DNA of 10,324 bases from Deltaproteobacteria bacterium (lineage in GTDB: Bacteria; Desulfobacterota; Desulfobaccia; Desulfobaccales; 0-14-0-80-60-11), in contig JAMCQY010000100.1 in the NCBI GenBank assembly GCA_023381945.1, forward strand, positions 1 through 10,324, in the 5' to 3' direction. Positions 1-6,350 of the stretch are shown here, in pieces. The position numbers and the translations under genes were made by a program. The notes below the pieces were generated by a model. It saw only the letters and a list, made by a program, of their open reading frames with translations, was not told the DNA's origin and did no database searches. Position 1 is the stretch's first letter. The number at the start of each line of letters is the position of its first letter.

Positions 1-953
1 GCATGGATGACCGCCAGCATGGCAGCCGCTATTACCGTCATCAAGGCAATCAGGGCCTCGCCGGCCATATATCTTTGGAGTCGAGGCAAGAGCGCAGCTC
101 CGGCGACTGCCCCGAGGCCGAAGCACCCCAACAGGATGCCAAAGTCAGAGGGACCGCCCTTCAGTTCATACCGGGCCACCAGAGGCAGCAAGGCCCAGAG
201 AGAACTGGAAACCAGCATGAACAGGGCCGCCCGGATCAGCGCCGCCTTCAGTTTCGGGGCATGGCGCACATAACGGAGACCGCTGCGCATGGCCGCCAGC
301 ATGCGCTCTCCCGGCAGCGCCGTGTCGCTGGCCGGCCTTTGCCAACGATAAATCACCCACAGGACCCCCAGGAAAGACAAGGCGTTCAGCAAAAATGTGG
401 CTCCGACCCCGGCTGTGGCGATTACCGCGCCGCCGGCCGCAGGGCCTACGGCCCGGGACAGATTGAAACCGGCGCTATTCAGCGAGATGGCCTGGAGCAG
501 TTCGCGGCGCGGCACCAATTCAGGCACAATCGCCATCCAGGCCGGGCCGTTCAGGGCGGCGCCCAGACCCAGCAGAAAGGTGAAGGTCAATAAAAGCCAA
601 GGCGTGGTGAGTCCCGCCAGGGTAAGAACTCCCAGGAGGGCGGAGGCAGCGGTCATCCATGCCTGGGTAAACAAGAGCAGCCGCCGGCGGTCCACGATGT
701 CGGCCAGGGCCCCGGCCGGCAGGGATAACATGAACATGGGCAGGGTGGTGGCCACTTGCACCAGGGCCACCAGCACCGGGGATTTACTTAGTGAGGTCAT
801 GAACCAGGCCGCGCCCACGCTTTGCATCCAGGTGCCGATGTTAGAAACCAGGGTGGCGATCCATAAGGCCCGGAAGACCGATTGCTTAAAGGGGCTCCAG
901 GCCGAAACGGCTTCAGCCGGGTCTTCTAAGGGTGTGATGGGACTATCTGCCAA
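1..953 (-). CDS. MFS transporter, DHA3/enterobactin-exporter-like (MFS_3), 3' end cut off by window edge
   Basis: Inner-membrane major facilitator permease, probably an exporter; the substrate cannot be read from sequence. The reverse strand is open from 953 to the window edge, giving 317 codons of a family usually a little over 400 residues, so the C-terminal helices are missing. Residues 28-50 (FRALWIATLVSNIGTWMQS) match the first helix of MFS_3 proteins, and the loop after helix 2 has the MFS signature GALADIVDRRR at residues 81-91. Further hydrophobic segments lie at about 59-80, 105-130, 170-202 and 240-262. The start is a TTG at 953-951, chosen because GGAGG sits 7 bases upstream and no in-frame ATG precedes it. 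The gene follows hcp on the same strand, but a terminator lies between them, so it is probably a separate unit. Its family membership is clear; its role is not. Confidence 0.88.
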   Translation of the reverse strand, partial: MADSPITPLEDPAEAVSAWSPFKQSVFRALWIATLVSNIGTWMQSVGAAWFMTSLSKSPVLVALVQVATTLPMFMLSLPAGALADIVDRRRLLLFTQAWMTAASALLGVLTLAGLTTPWLLLTFTFLLGLGAALNGPAWMAIVPELVPRRELLQAISLNSAGFNLSRAVGPAAGGAVIATAGVGATFLLNALSFLGVLWVIYRWQRPASDTALPGERMLAAMRSGLRYVRHAPKLKAALIRAALFMLVSSSLWALLPLVARYELKGGPSDFGILLGCFGLGAVAGAALLPRLQRYMAGEALIALMTVIAAAMLAVIH

Positions 954-1032
954 ATAAGGTCCTCCGGCAATTTGGGCAAAAGATAAGCATGGGCTCGCTG
1001 GCCGTCTAGGCACCGGGCAAGGTCGGTGCTAC

Positions 1033-1062
1033 CAAAAGACGACAGGGTCCCGCAGGACCCTG
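1033..1062 (-). terminator. Rho-independent terminator downstream of hcp
   Basis: A perfect 8-bp stem (CAGGGTCC at 1043-1050, GGACCCTG at 1055-1062, loop CGCA) is followed on the minus strand by CGTCTTTTGG. It lies 45 bases past the hcp stop codon and separates hcp from the MFS gene. There is no T-run on the plus-strand side, so it acts in one direction. Confidence 0.75.
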
Positions 1063-1106
1063 CCTGTAATTATAACCGGGATTTCCCCTGGCTTCAATTG
1101 ATTCGC

Positions 1107-2735
1107 TTAGCCCAGGATCGCCTTCAGATCCGCATCCGGGGTGCTGATGGGCATGATGTTGAAATTCTTCACCAGCACGTCCAGGACATTGGGGGTGATA
1201 AAGGCCGGAAGGCTGGGCCCCAGGCGGATATTCTTGATTCCCAGGTAGAGCAGGGTGAGGAGAATGGCCACGGCCTTCTGCTCATACCAGGAGAGCACCA
1301 GGGACAGGGGCAGGTCATTGACCCCCACCCCGAAGGCGTTGGCCAGGGCCACGGCGATCTGCACCGCCGAATAGGCGTCGTTGCACTGGCCGACGTCGAG
1401 CAGCCGGGGGATGCCGCCGATGTCTCCCAGTTGCTTATCGAAGAAGCGGAACTTGCCGCAGGCCAGGGTCAAAACGATACAGTCCTGGGGCACTTTTTCC
1501 ACGAACTCGGTATAGTAGTTCCGGGTGGGTTTGGCGCCGTCGCAGCCGCCCACCAGGAAGAAGTGGCGAATCTGTTTATTCTTGACCGCCTCGATAACCT
1601 TGCCGGCCACTCCCAAGACCGTGGTGCGGGCAAAGCCGCTATTGACGAAGCCGCCATCGCTGTCTTCGCTGAAGCCGGGCAAGGCCAGCGCCTTGTCGAT
1701 TACCGCCTTGAAGTTGCGGTCCGGAATATGCTTGATCCCCGGCCAGCCCACCAGTCCGGTGGTGAAGAGATTGTCGGCGTTAACTTCCTGGGGCCGTTGC
1801 AGACAATTAGTGGTCATGAGGATGGCGCCAGGAAACTTGGGGAATTCCTTGGCCTGATTCTGCCAGGCGGAACCGTAATGCCCGTAGAAATGGGGATAAG
1901 CCTTCAGCTTGGGATAACCGTGGCACGGGAGCATCTCGCCGTGAGTGTAAACGTAGATCCCCTTACCTTCGCTCTGTTTCAGGATCTCTTCCAAATCCAG
2001 GAGGTCGTGGCCCGATACCAAAATGGCCTTGCCCTTCTTGTGCCCCAGCGGCACCTTGGTGGGCACGGGATCGCCATAGTGGCCGGTATTGCCGGCATCC
2101 AGGAGCTCCATGGCCCGCAGGTTGATTTCGCCGCATTTCAAGACCATGGGAACCAGGTCAGGAAACGCCAGGCCCGGGTCGGCAGTGGAGGCCAAGCCCT
2201 CGTGGATGAAGGCGTAAACCTTGTCGTCTTCCTGACCTAAGATTTGGGCATGATCAGTGTAGGCGGAGACGCCTTTGATGCCGAACAACAGGGTGTGTTT
2301 GAGGGATAGAGCATCCGCGTCGGGAGCGGGGTAAGACTTCAGGCCCGCTGACTCGGCCTGTTGCAACATGGCTTCCTTGTCGGCTCCCGGAGCAAAGGTG
2401 GCCGGACCAGGGGGGAAGTCGCCCTTGCCGCCCTTGGCCCGGACCTTGCCTTTCAGGCTTTCCCGTAAATCCACGCTTTGCCGGATGAGCTTGACGAACC
2501 TCTCGGGATCAAAATCTACGTTGGTTAAGGTGGAAAAGGCGGCCTTGACCGTAAAAACATTGACCTCGCGGTCGCTGACGCCGACCTTGCGGCCCTCGAC
2601 CGCTACCTGGGAGAGTCCCTGCAGGCTATAGATTAACAGGTCTTGCAGGGCCGCCACCTCGGGGTTCTTGCCGCAAACTCCTTGAACGGTGCAACCCACG
2701 CCCTTCGCCGCTTGTTCGCATTGATAACAAAACAT
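1107..2735 (-). CDS. hcp: Hybrid cluster protein Hcp (hydroxylamine / nitric oxide reductase), class I
   Basis: Cytoplasmic Fe-S protein of 542 residues, full length for the family. Family members reduce hydroxylamine in vitro; in vivo roles as an NO reductase and in protein S-nitrosylation have been reported. The N-terminal cysteines C3, C6, C15 and C21 have the Cx2Cx8Cx5C spacing of class I enzymes from strict anaerobes, which hold a [4Fe-4S] cluster. All hybrid-cluster ligands are in place: H243 (SGHDL), E267 (HGEMLP), C311 (TTNCLQRP), C398 (VGGCDG), C426 (LACGKFR), C451 (VGQCNDAY), E485 and K487 (SWYEQKA). These match the Desulfovibrio enzyme ligands in order and nearly in position. The ATG start has GGGAGGAG just upstream and begins exactly with the conserved MFCYQCEQ. 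No hcr reductase gene is adjacent, so a ferredoxin may supply electrons (inference). A Crp/Fnr-type near-palindrome lies about 105 bp upstream. Confidence 0.97.
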   Translation of the reverse strand: MFCYQCEQAAKGVGCTVQGVCGKNPEVAALQDLLIYSLQGLSQVAVEGRKVGVSDREVNVFTVKAAFSTLTNVDFDPERFVKLIRQSVDLRESLKGKVRAKGGKGDFPPGPATFAPGADKEAMLQQAESAGLKSYPAPDADALSLKHTLLFGIKGVSAYTDHAQILGQEDDKVYAFIHEGLASTADPGLAFPDLVPMVLKCGEINLRAMELLDAGNTGHYGDPVPTKVPLGHKKGKAILVSGHDLLDLEEILKQSEGKGIYVYTHGEMLPCHGYPKLKAYPHFYGHYGSAWQNQAKEFPKFPGAILMTTNCLQRPQEVNADNLFTTGLVGWPGIKHIPDRNFKAVIDKALALPGFSEDSDGGFVNSGFARTTVLGVAGKVIEAVKNKQIRHFFLVGGCDGAKPTRNYYTEFVEKVPQDCIVLTLACGKFRFFDKQLGDIGGIPRLLDVGQCNDAYSAVQIAVALANAFGVGVNDLPLSLVLSWYEQKAVAILLTLLYLGIKNIRLGPSLPAFITPNVLDVLVKNFNIMPISTPDADLKAILG

Positions 2736-2839
2736 CTCGCTCCTCCCAAATATTTGATAAGTTTCTATATTTTTTGTTCTACTTCTAACAGGCCTCGCCG
2801 TCCTGTTGAAAGGAACTTAATCCCTGGAACCCATTCCCG

Positions 2840-2857
2840 CTTTGACTTAAGGCAAAG
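2840..2857. promoter_or_regulatory. Candidate Crp/Fnr-family (HcpR-like) operator upstream of hcp
   Basis: The 18-bp sequence CTTTGACTTAAGGCAAAG is an inverted repeat with a single mismatched pair. It is centred about 113 bp upstream of the hcp start, in the spacer between hcp and the divergent PilZ genes. TTGAC/GTCAA-like half sites are typical of Crp/Fnr regulators, and hcp is often controlled by the family member HcpR in Desulfobacterota. Assignment to HcpR is inference; no regulator gene is in the window. I found no convincing -35/-10 pair on the hcp side. Confidence 0.4.
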
Positions 2858-3191
2858 ATGAGAAAAATTTTGGTCCCGAGGCAGAAATTTTCTTTGCCCC
2901 GCTTCCGGGAAAAGGCAGGGAAGGAATAAACCCTCAAATTAATTTAATCACAAATTTTTTAGACACCATCCTTCGCAGCAGAATTAGTGATCTTTTGTTC
3001 TATTATCTGGGTCATTGCGCTAATTAGCCAAAATCATTAAAAAACCATGTAAAATTAAAATAATTAGAAAAGACATTACTTATTTGACGTGGGCTTTTAT
3101 AAAAAATAATTTTCTTTAGAGAAATCATGTTTACTTCTCAAAAAAAGTGTGCTAATGGTTTGATTACAAAAATACTTTTGGAGCAGCCATC
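2858..3191. other. AT-rich intergenic spacer between divergent hcp and PilZ genes
   Basis: This gene-free stretch is clearly more AT-rich than its surroundings. It contains a perfect 10-bp palindrome AAATTAATTT at about 2936-2945, several A/T runs, and a short GAGAA/TTCTC hairpin at 3119-3139. No ORF, tRNA or structured RNA family was recognised. It probably holds the promoter of the PilZ pair and binding sites for regulators or nucleoid proteins. Confidence 0.6.
3084..3112 (+). promoter_or_regulatory. Candidate sigma-70 promoter for the PilZ pair
   Basis: TTGACG at 3084-3089 is a near-consensus -35 box. With 17-bp spacing the -10 would be TAATTT at 3107-3112, which is a poor match. It lies about 80 bp before the first PilZ start codon in AT-rich DNA. 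The -35 box is the only good element. Confidence 0.3.
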
Positions 3192-3518
3192 ATGGAAAGA
3201 AGGCAACATATCCGTTTCTATTTCTCGTTACCCATGGAGTTTCAAGTCCAGTTATCGGATTCGGATGAATCCTGGGAAAGCCGGGCAGTCCTGAAAAATA
3301 TCAGCCAGGGCGGCCTCTACTTTGAATGCGAGACTGCCCCTCAATTAAAGCGGGGCAGCGTCGCGGAATTCACCTTCACCACTGAGCCTCCCAAATACAG
3401 TTTTATCAACAGCCCCATCAAGGCGCAGGCCGTGGTGAAGCGGATAGAACCCAGGGTGGCGGGCTCGGATAATTTCGGGGTCGCGGTGCAGTTTTTGAGC
3501 GGTCCGCTCTTCGGTTAG
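3192..3518 (+). CDS. PilZ-domain protein, first of a tandem pair
   Basis: Small soluble protein of 108 residues made almost entirely of one PilZ domain, a cyclic di-GMP receptor module that usually controls motility, exopolysaccharide or biofilm functions through protein contacts. Both c-di-GMP signatures are visible: RxxxR at R4-R8 (RQHIR) and N/DxSxxG at N36-G41 (NISQGG). No signal peptide, membrane segment or output domain is present, so it likely acts as a stand-alone adaptor. The ATG start has GGAG 8 bases upstream. The next gene begins 20 bases after its stop and is a close paralogue. Partner and pathway cannot be told from the window: there are no flagellar, pilus or cyclase genes nearby. 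Confidence 0.88.
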   Translation: MERRQHIRFYFSLPMEFQVQLSDSDESWESRAVLKNISQGGLYFECETAPQLKRGSVAEFTFTTEPPKYSFINSPIKAQAVVKRIEPRVAGSDNFGVAVQFLSGPLFG

Positions 3519-3538
3519 CCAGTTGCCATGGATGGCAG

Positions 3539-3871
3539 ATGGAGCCTAAGAGACAATATACTCGCCTCTATCTCTCCCTGCCTATGGAGATTCATGTCCA
3601 AGTAGTTGATTCTAACCAGTTTTGGGAAAGCCGGGCCACTCTGAAAAATATCAGTCAGGGTGGCCTCTATTTTGAATGCAGCACCGCGCCCCAATTGAAA
3701 CGCGGGAATGTGGCTGAATTCATCTTCACCACCGAGCCGCCCAACTTCGGATTTATTAACAGTCCGATCAGGGCCACGGCGCTGGTGAAGCGCATCGAAC
3801 CACGCGTGGCGGGGACGGATAATTTCGGCATAGCCTTGGAGTTCTTGGGCGCCCCGTTATTCGAAAAATGA
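3539..3871 (+). CDS. PilZ-domain protein, second of a tandem pair
   Basis: A 110-residue single-domain PilZ protein, about 70 % identical by eye (77 of roughly 107 aligned positions) to the protein just upstream, with one extra residue near the start. It keeps RxxxR at R5-R9 (RQYTR) and NxSxxG at N37-G42 (NISQGG), so c-di-GMP binding should be retained. The central segments QLKRG, FTTEPP and KRIEPRVAG are shared exactly with its neighbour; differences cluster in the first 30 residues and around positions 69-72. The Shine-Dalgarno is weak (GGATGG before the ATG), which fits translational coupling across the 20-base gap. A strong terminator starts 23 bases after the stop, so the two genes probably form a bicistronic unit from a local duplication. 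Confidence 0.88.
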   Translation: MEPKRQYTRLYLSLPMEIHVQVVDSNQFWESRATLKNISQGGLYFECSTAPQLKRGNVAEFIFTTEPPNFGFINSPIRATALVKRIEPRVAGTDNFGIALEFLGAPLFEK

Positions 3872-3893
3872 CCGCGGCTGCCTTACGAGTTAA

Positions 3894-3931
3894 AACAAGG
3901 CCGGCAACCACGTTGCCGGCCTTGTTCTTTT
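3894..3931. terminator. Bidirectional rho-independent terminator between PilZ pair and ykgJ-like gene
   Basis: A perfect 15-bp stem (3894-3908 with 3912-3926, loop CAC), GC-rich in its centre, is followed by CTTTT on the plus strand. On the minus strand the same hairpin is followed by TTTTAACTC. It lies between convergent genes ending at 3871 (+) and 3949 (-), so it can serve both. Confidence 0.92.
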
Positions 3932-3948
3932 GGGGAGAGATTGGCCGC

Positions 3949-4692
3949 TTAAAGACTAAAGACGGCTTCGCCTTTGATCCAGCGCTCCCCTGGCGCCGGG
4001 AGGCGGAAATAGTCTTGCAGGGCCTGGGCCAGGTTCAAAACACCCGACTGGCAACCCAGGGTCCGGCAACCGGCTTGCAATCCCTGGACGATGGCCAGCA
4101 CCAGGTCATGGTGTTGGACATAATAGGACCCGGAGGTTAGGTCGCCGGCCTGGAGGGAGGCCTCACATTGCCCGGCATCCAAAGAGTGCATGGCCCGGCA
4201 GACCAGGGGGCGGACCGGATAAGCCAGACACCTCTGCTCTTGCAACAGGGGGCAGGGCAGCTCCCGCCGGAGCAGCGCAATCTCTGCTTTGCTTTTGCCG
4301 GCCGCAATCTCCAGCCATATGCTCAGCCTCGCCAAGAGCCGGTCTCTTTCTGATGGGGCCAGCAGACGCTCCAGAAAATGACCGATAACCAGGGCCTCCG
4401 GCGGAGTCACTTCCACCTGGTTGTAACAACAGTGGTCGCAGCCGGGTGTGCAGGCGAGGGGCCTGGGCAAATCATGAGCCCATTGGAACTGGCGGAGGGC
4501 GTGATCGGTCCAGATCTGGGCGCTAAGCCCTACTTCCCGGGCCTTATCGCCGGTCCGGCCGGACCGGATAATTTCCATGACAGTCTCTTTTTCCTTCCGG
4601 GAAATAGAGGCATAGATGGGATTGGGTTGCTTGAGGGCAGAATTTAGGCGATGTCTCGGGCGCTTTTTTCGCTTGGTGCCAGACTTTTTCAT
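3949..4692 (-). CDS. YkgJ-family cysteine-cluster protein (CxxCxxCC family)
   Basis: A protein of 247 residues with the metal-binding cysteine arrangement of the YkgJ/CxxCxxCC family, thought to bind zinc or an Fe-S centre; the biochemical role of this group is poorly defined. Key residues are C81, C85, C88 and C89 (CTPGCDHCC), then C147 and C155, and the typical RPLVCR motif with C165; C176, C209 and C214 are additional. The first 38 residues are very basic (KKSGTKRKKRPRHR) and lie outside the domain. The start is uncertain: the ATG at 4692 has no clear Shine-Dalgarno, while an in-frame ATG at 4578 (M39) has a GA-rich stretch upstream and would give 209 residues. A likely small gene ends 35 bases upstream on the same strand. 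Transcription ends at the shared terminator 3894-3931. Confidence 0.85.
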   Translation of the reverse strand: MKKSGTKRKKRPRHRLNSALKQPNPIYASISRKEKETVMEIIRSGRTGDKAREVGLSAQIWTDHALRQFQWAHDLPRPLACTPGCDHCCYNQVEVTPPEALVIGHFLERLLAPSERDRLLARLSIWLEIAAGKSKAEIALLRRELPCPLLQEQRCLAYPVRPLVCRAMHSLDAGQCEASLQAGDLTSGSYYVQHHDLVLAIVQGLQAGCRTLGCQSGVLNLAQALQDYFRLPAPGERWIKGEAVFSL

Positions 4693-4727
4693 GTGGCGCG
4701 GCTTGATTGCAGGAATTCTTCGTGGCC

Positions 4728-4943
4728 TTAGATCAACCTCAGATCAGCGCCGCTTTGGCGGCCGCGGTCCACGGTCGGGCCCCAAATGCCTCCCCGGCGC
4801 AGTTCCTCCGGGGAAAGGCGCGTCAGCTCCTCCTGGGCGAACGCAGTAGGCCAGAACCAGAGGCGCCACCAGGGCCGCTGGGCGAGACGCGTCTTATTGG
4901 CCAAGCGCGGACGGCCTTTTTTGAAATCAATGACAATGCTCAT
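4728..4943 (-). CDS. Small hypothetical protein (71 aa) upstream of the ykgJ-like gene
   Basis: Not recognised. The reading frame has about three quarters of its codons ending in G or C, as expected for a real gene in this GC-rich genome, and it ends 35 bases before the YkgJ-family gene on the same strand. The product is basic and tryptophan-rich in the middle (PWWRLWFWPTAFAQ, residues about 24-37), which could form a short membrane-associated segment. A second half reads LTRLSPEELRR, a helix-like motif. The ribosome site is weak (AAGGG about 10 bases before the ATG). AT-rich DNA upstream, from about 4980, could hold the promoter. It could also be chance reading in a GC-rich spacer. Confidence 0.4.
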   Translation of the reverse strand: MSIVIDFKKGRPRLANKTRLAQRPWWRLWFWPTAFAQEELTRLSPEELRRGGIWGPTVDRGRQSGADLRLI

Positions 4944-5155
4944 AACGGGGAAGCCCTTAACCGACTCGATTCTTTCCGTGAGATATAATCATAATTATTA
5001 ATCATAAAATATGGGATTTCTACTCAATAATGTGACTGTAAAAATTTTTATGACAATTCCCAAGTAATTTTTCACTGACTGATCAATCCTCCTAATCAGG
5101 CGACGGAATCCGGCCCTCTTTTCCTTCATTGGGTCAGTAGTTAAAATGGAAAATC
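4944..5155. other. AT-rich divergent promoter region between the ykgJ unit and dinB
   Basis: This 212-bp spacer is AT-rich in the middle. A perfect TATAAT is on the plus strand at 4984-4989, but without a -35 partner. On the minus strand TTGAGT and TATGAT occur with 15-bp spacing. I found no recognisable LexA box of the E. coli, alphaproteobacterial or Geobacter type ahead of dinB. Confidence 0.35.
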
Positions 5156-6232
5156 ATGCGACTCATCGGCCACCTGGATATGGACGCCTTTTTTGCCGCC
5201 ATCGAGGAACGGGACCATCCGAACCTTCGGGGCCAGCCCATCGTGGTGGGGGCAGACCCGGCGGGCGGGAAGGGGCGGGGGGTGGTGGCCACCGCCAATT
5301 ATCCGGCCCGAAAATACGGGATTCATTCGGCGCAGCCCATCTCCCAGGCCTGGAAGGCCTCTGAGTCGGCCCGGCGCCGGGGACTGCCGGCGGCGGTTTT
5401 CGTCAAAGGAAGGCATCGGCGCTACTCCGAGGTTTCGGCCCACATCATGGCCCTCCTCCACCACTTTGCCCAAGTGGTGGAGGAGGCCAGCATCGACGAG
5501 GCTTATTTCGACCTGAGCTTCGCCGGGTCTTATAAGCAGGCGGAAGAGATTTGCCGGAAGATCAAGGCGGAAATCAAGGCCAAAGAAAATTTGACCTGCT
5601 CCATCGGCCTGGGGCCCAACAAACTGATTGCCAAGATCGCCTCGGATTTTCAGAAGCCTGACGGCCTCACGGTGGTCAAACCCGAAGAAGCGGAAGACTT
5701 TCTGGCTCCCATGGCGGTGAGAAAGATACCCGGCATCGGCCCCAAGACGGAAAAATTCCTGGCCGGCATGGGGATAAAACTGGTCCAGGATTTAAAGCGT
5801 TTTTCCCCCGAGGAACTCCAGGAGATGTTCGGCAAGTGGGGGCCCGAACTCTATGAACGCCTGCGCGGCCGCCACTTCAGCCCCCTGGTGACGGAGTGGG
5901 AGCCCAAGTCCGTGGGCGAGCAGGAGACCTTCGGCCGGGACAATTTGGACCTAGATTTCATCTTCACCCGCCTCTGGGTTATGTGCCACGAAGTTTTCAA
6001 GAGGGTGCGGGCGGAAGGCTTTCTCACTTACCGTACTGTAGTGGTGACCGTGCGCTTTGCCGACTTCCACACCAAATCCCGCTCACACACCCTGCCTGCC
6101 CCAACCGACTCGCCCCGCCTCCTGCGCTTCGAGGCCATGAAACTGCTGATGCCCTTTCTGGATCAACGCGAGAACCCCAAGCATAAACTGATTAGGTTGA
6201 TCGGCGTGCGGCTAGAAAAACTGGGGAAATAA
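5156..6232 (+). CDS. dinB: DNA polymerase IV (Y-family translesion polymerase)
   Basis: Error-prone cytoplasmic polymerase that extends DNA past lesions; 358 residues, normal for the family. The palm carries D8 and D10 (HLDMDAFFAAIEE) and D114-E115 (ASIDEAYFDLS), the metal-binding catalytic acids; F13 is in the steric-gate position that excludes ribonucleotides. The thumb has a helix-hairpin-helix (RKIPGIGPKTEKFLAGMGI, about 189-207). The little-finger domain runs from about 245 and ends with IRLIGVRLEKLGK. The protein then stops, without the usual C-terminal clamp-binding peptide (QLxLF-like). The start was chosen by alignment with the conserved N-terminus MRxIxHxDMD; the ribosome site is weak (GGAAAA). 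It stands alone between a divergent and a convergent gene. No LexA box was recognised, so SOS control is unproven. Confidence 0.96.
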   Translation: MRLIGHLDMDAFFAAIEERDHPNLRGQPIVVGADPAGGKGRGVVATANYPARKYGIHSAQPISQAWKASESARRRGLPAAVFVKGRHRRYSEVSAHIMALLHHFAQVVEEASIDEAYFDLSFAGSYKQAEEICRKIKAEIKAKENLTCSIGLGPNKLIAKIASDFQKPDGLTVVKPEEAEDFLAPMAVRKIPGIGPKTEKFLAGMGIKLVQDLKRFSPEELQEMFGKWGPELYERLRGRHFSPLVTEWEPKSVGEQETFGRDNLDLDFIFTRLWVMCHEVFKRVRAEGFLTYRTVVVTVRFADFHTKSRSHTLPAPTDSPRLLRFEAMKLLMPFLDQRENPKHKLIRLIGVRLEKLGK

Positions 6233-6236
6233 CGGG

Positions 6237-6301
6237 GCGAAAGGCGAAAAAGCGAAAGGCGAAGGTTTACGGACTGCTTTTAAATCTTCGCCCTTCGCCT
6301 T
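6237..6301. repeat. Short tandem repeats and hairpin between dinB and the SDR gene
   Basis: GCGAAAGGCGAA occurs twice, at 6237-6248 and 6252-6263, with a 15-base period. The second copy runs into a 10-bp stem: AAGGCGAAGG at 6256-6265 pairs with CCTTCGCCTT at 6292-6301 across a 26-base loop. No T-run follows on the plus strand, so termination is possible but not typical. It lies between convergent genes. The GGCGAAAGG pattern resembles dispersed intergenic repeats. Confidence 0.55.
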
Positions 6302-6350
6302 GTATATGTCGCCAGATCTCAGATTAATTCTTGATTGTCTTGGAGCATTT

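Noticed and set aside
3..957. Plus-strand ORFs of 196 and 186 codons at the left edge
   Set aside because: Both are antisense to the MFS transporter frame, which has clear family motifs (GALADIVDRRR) on the minus strand.
943..990. 15-codon minus-strand ORF with a CPNC motif overlapping the MFS start
   Set aside because: It lacks a ribosome site and is too short to judge; the TTG start of the MFS gene with GGAGG upstream is better supported.
1026..2240. Long plus-strand ORF (404 codons) opposite hcp
   Set aside because: It lies wholly antisense to a clearly conserved hcp gene whose cluster ligands are all intact, and its residue composition (rich in G, Q, H, A, V, D) is typical of a shadow frame in GC-biased DNA.
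5040..5155. LexA/SOS box ahead of dinB
   Set aside because: No CTGT-N8-ACAG, GTTC-N7-GTTC or GGTT..ACC type sequence was found; the CTGAT/ATCAG pair with an 11-base gap is too weak to call.
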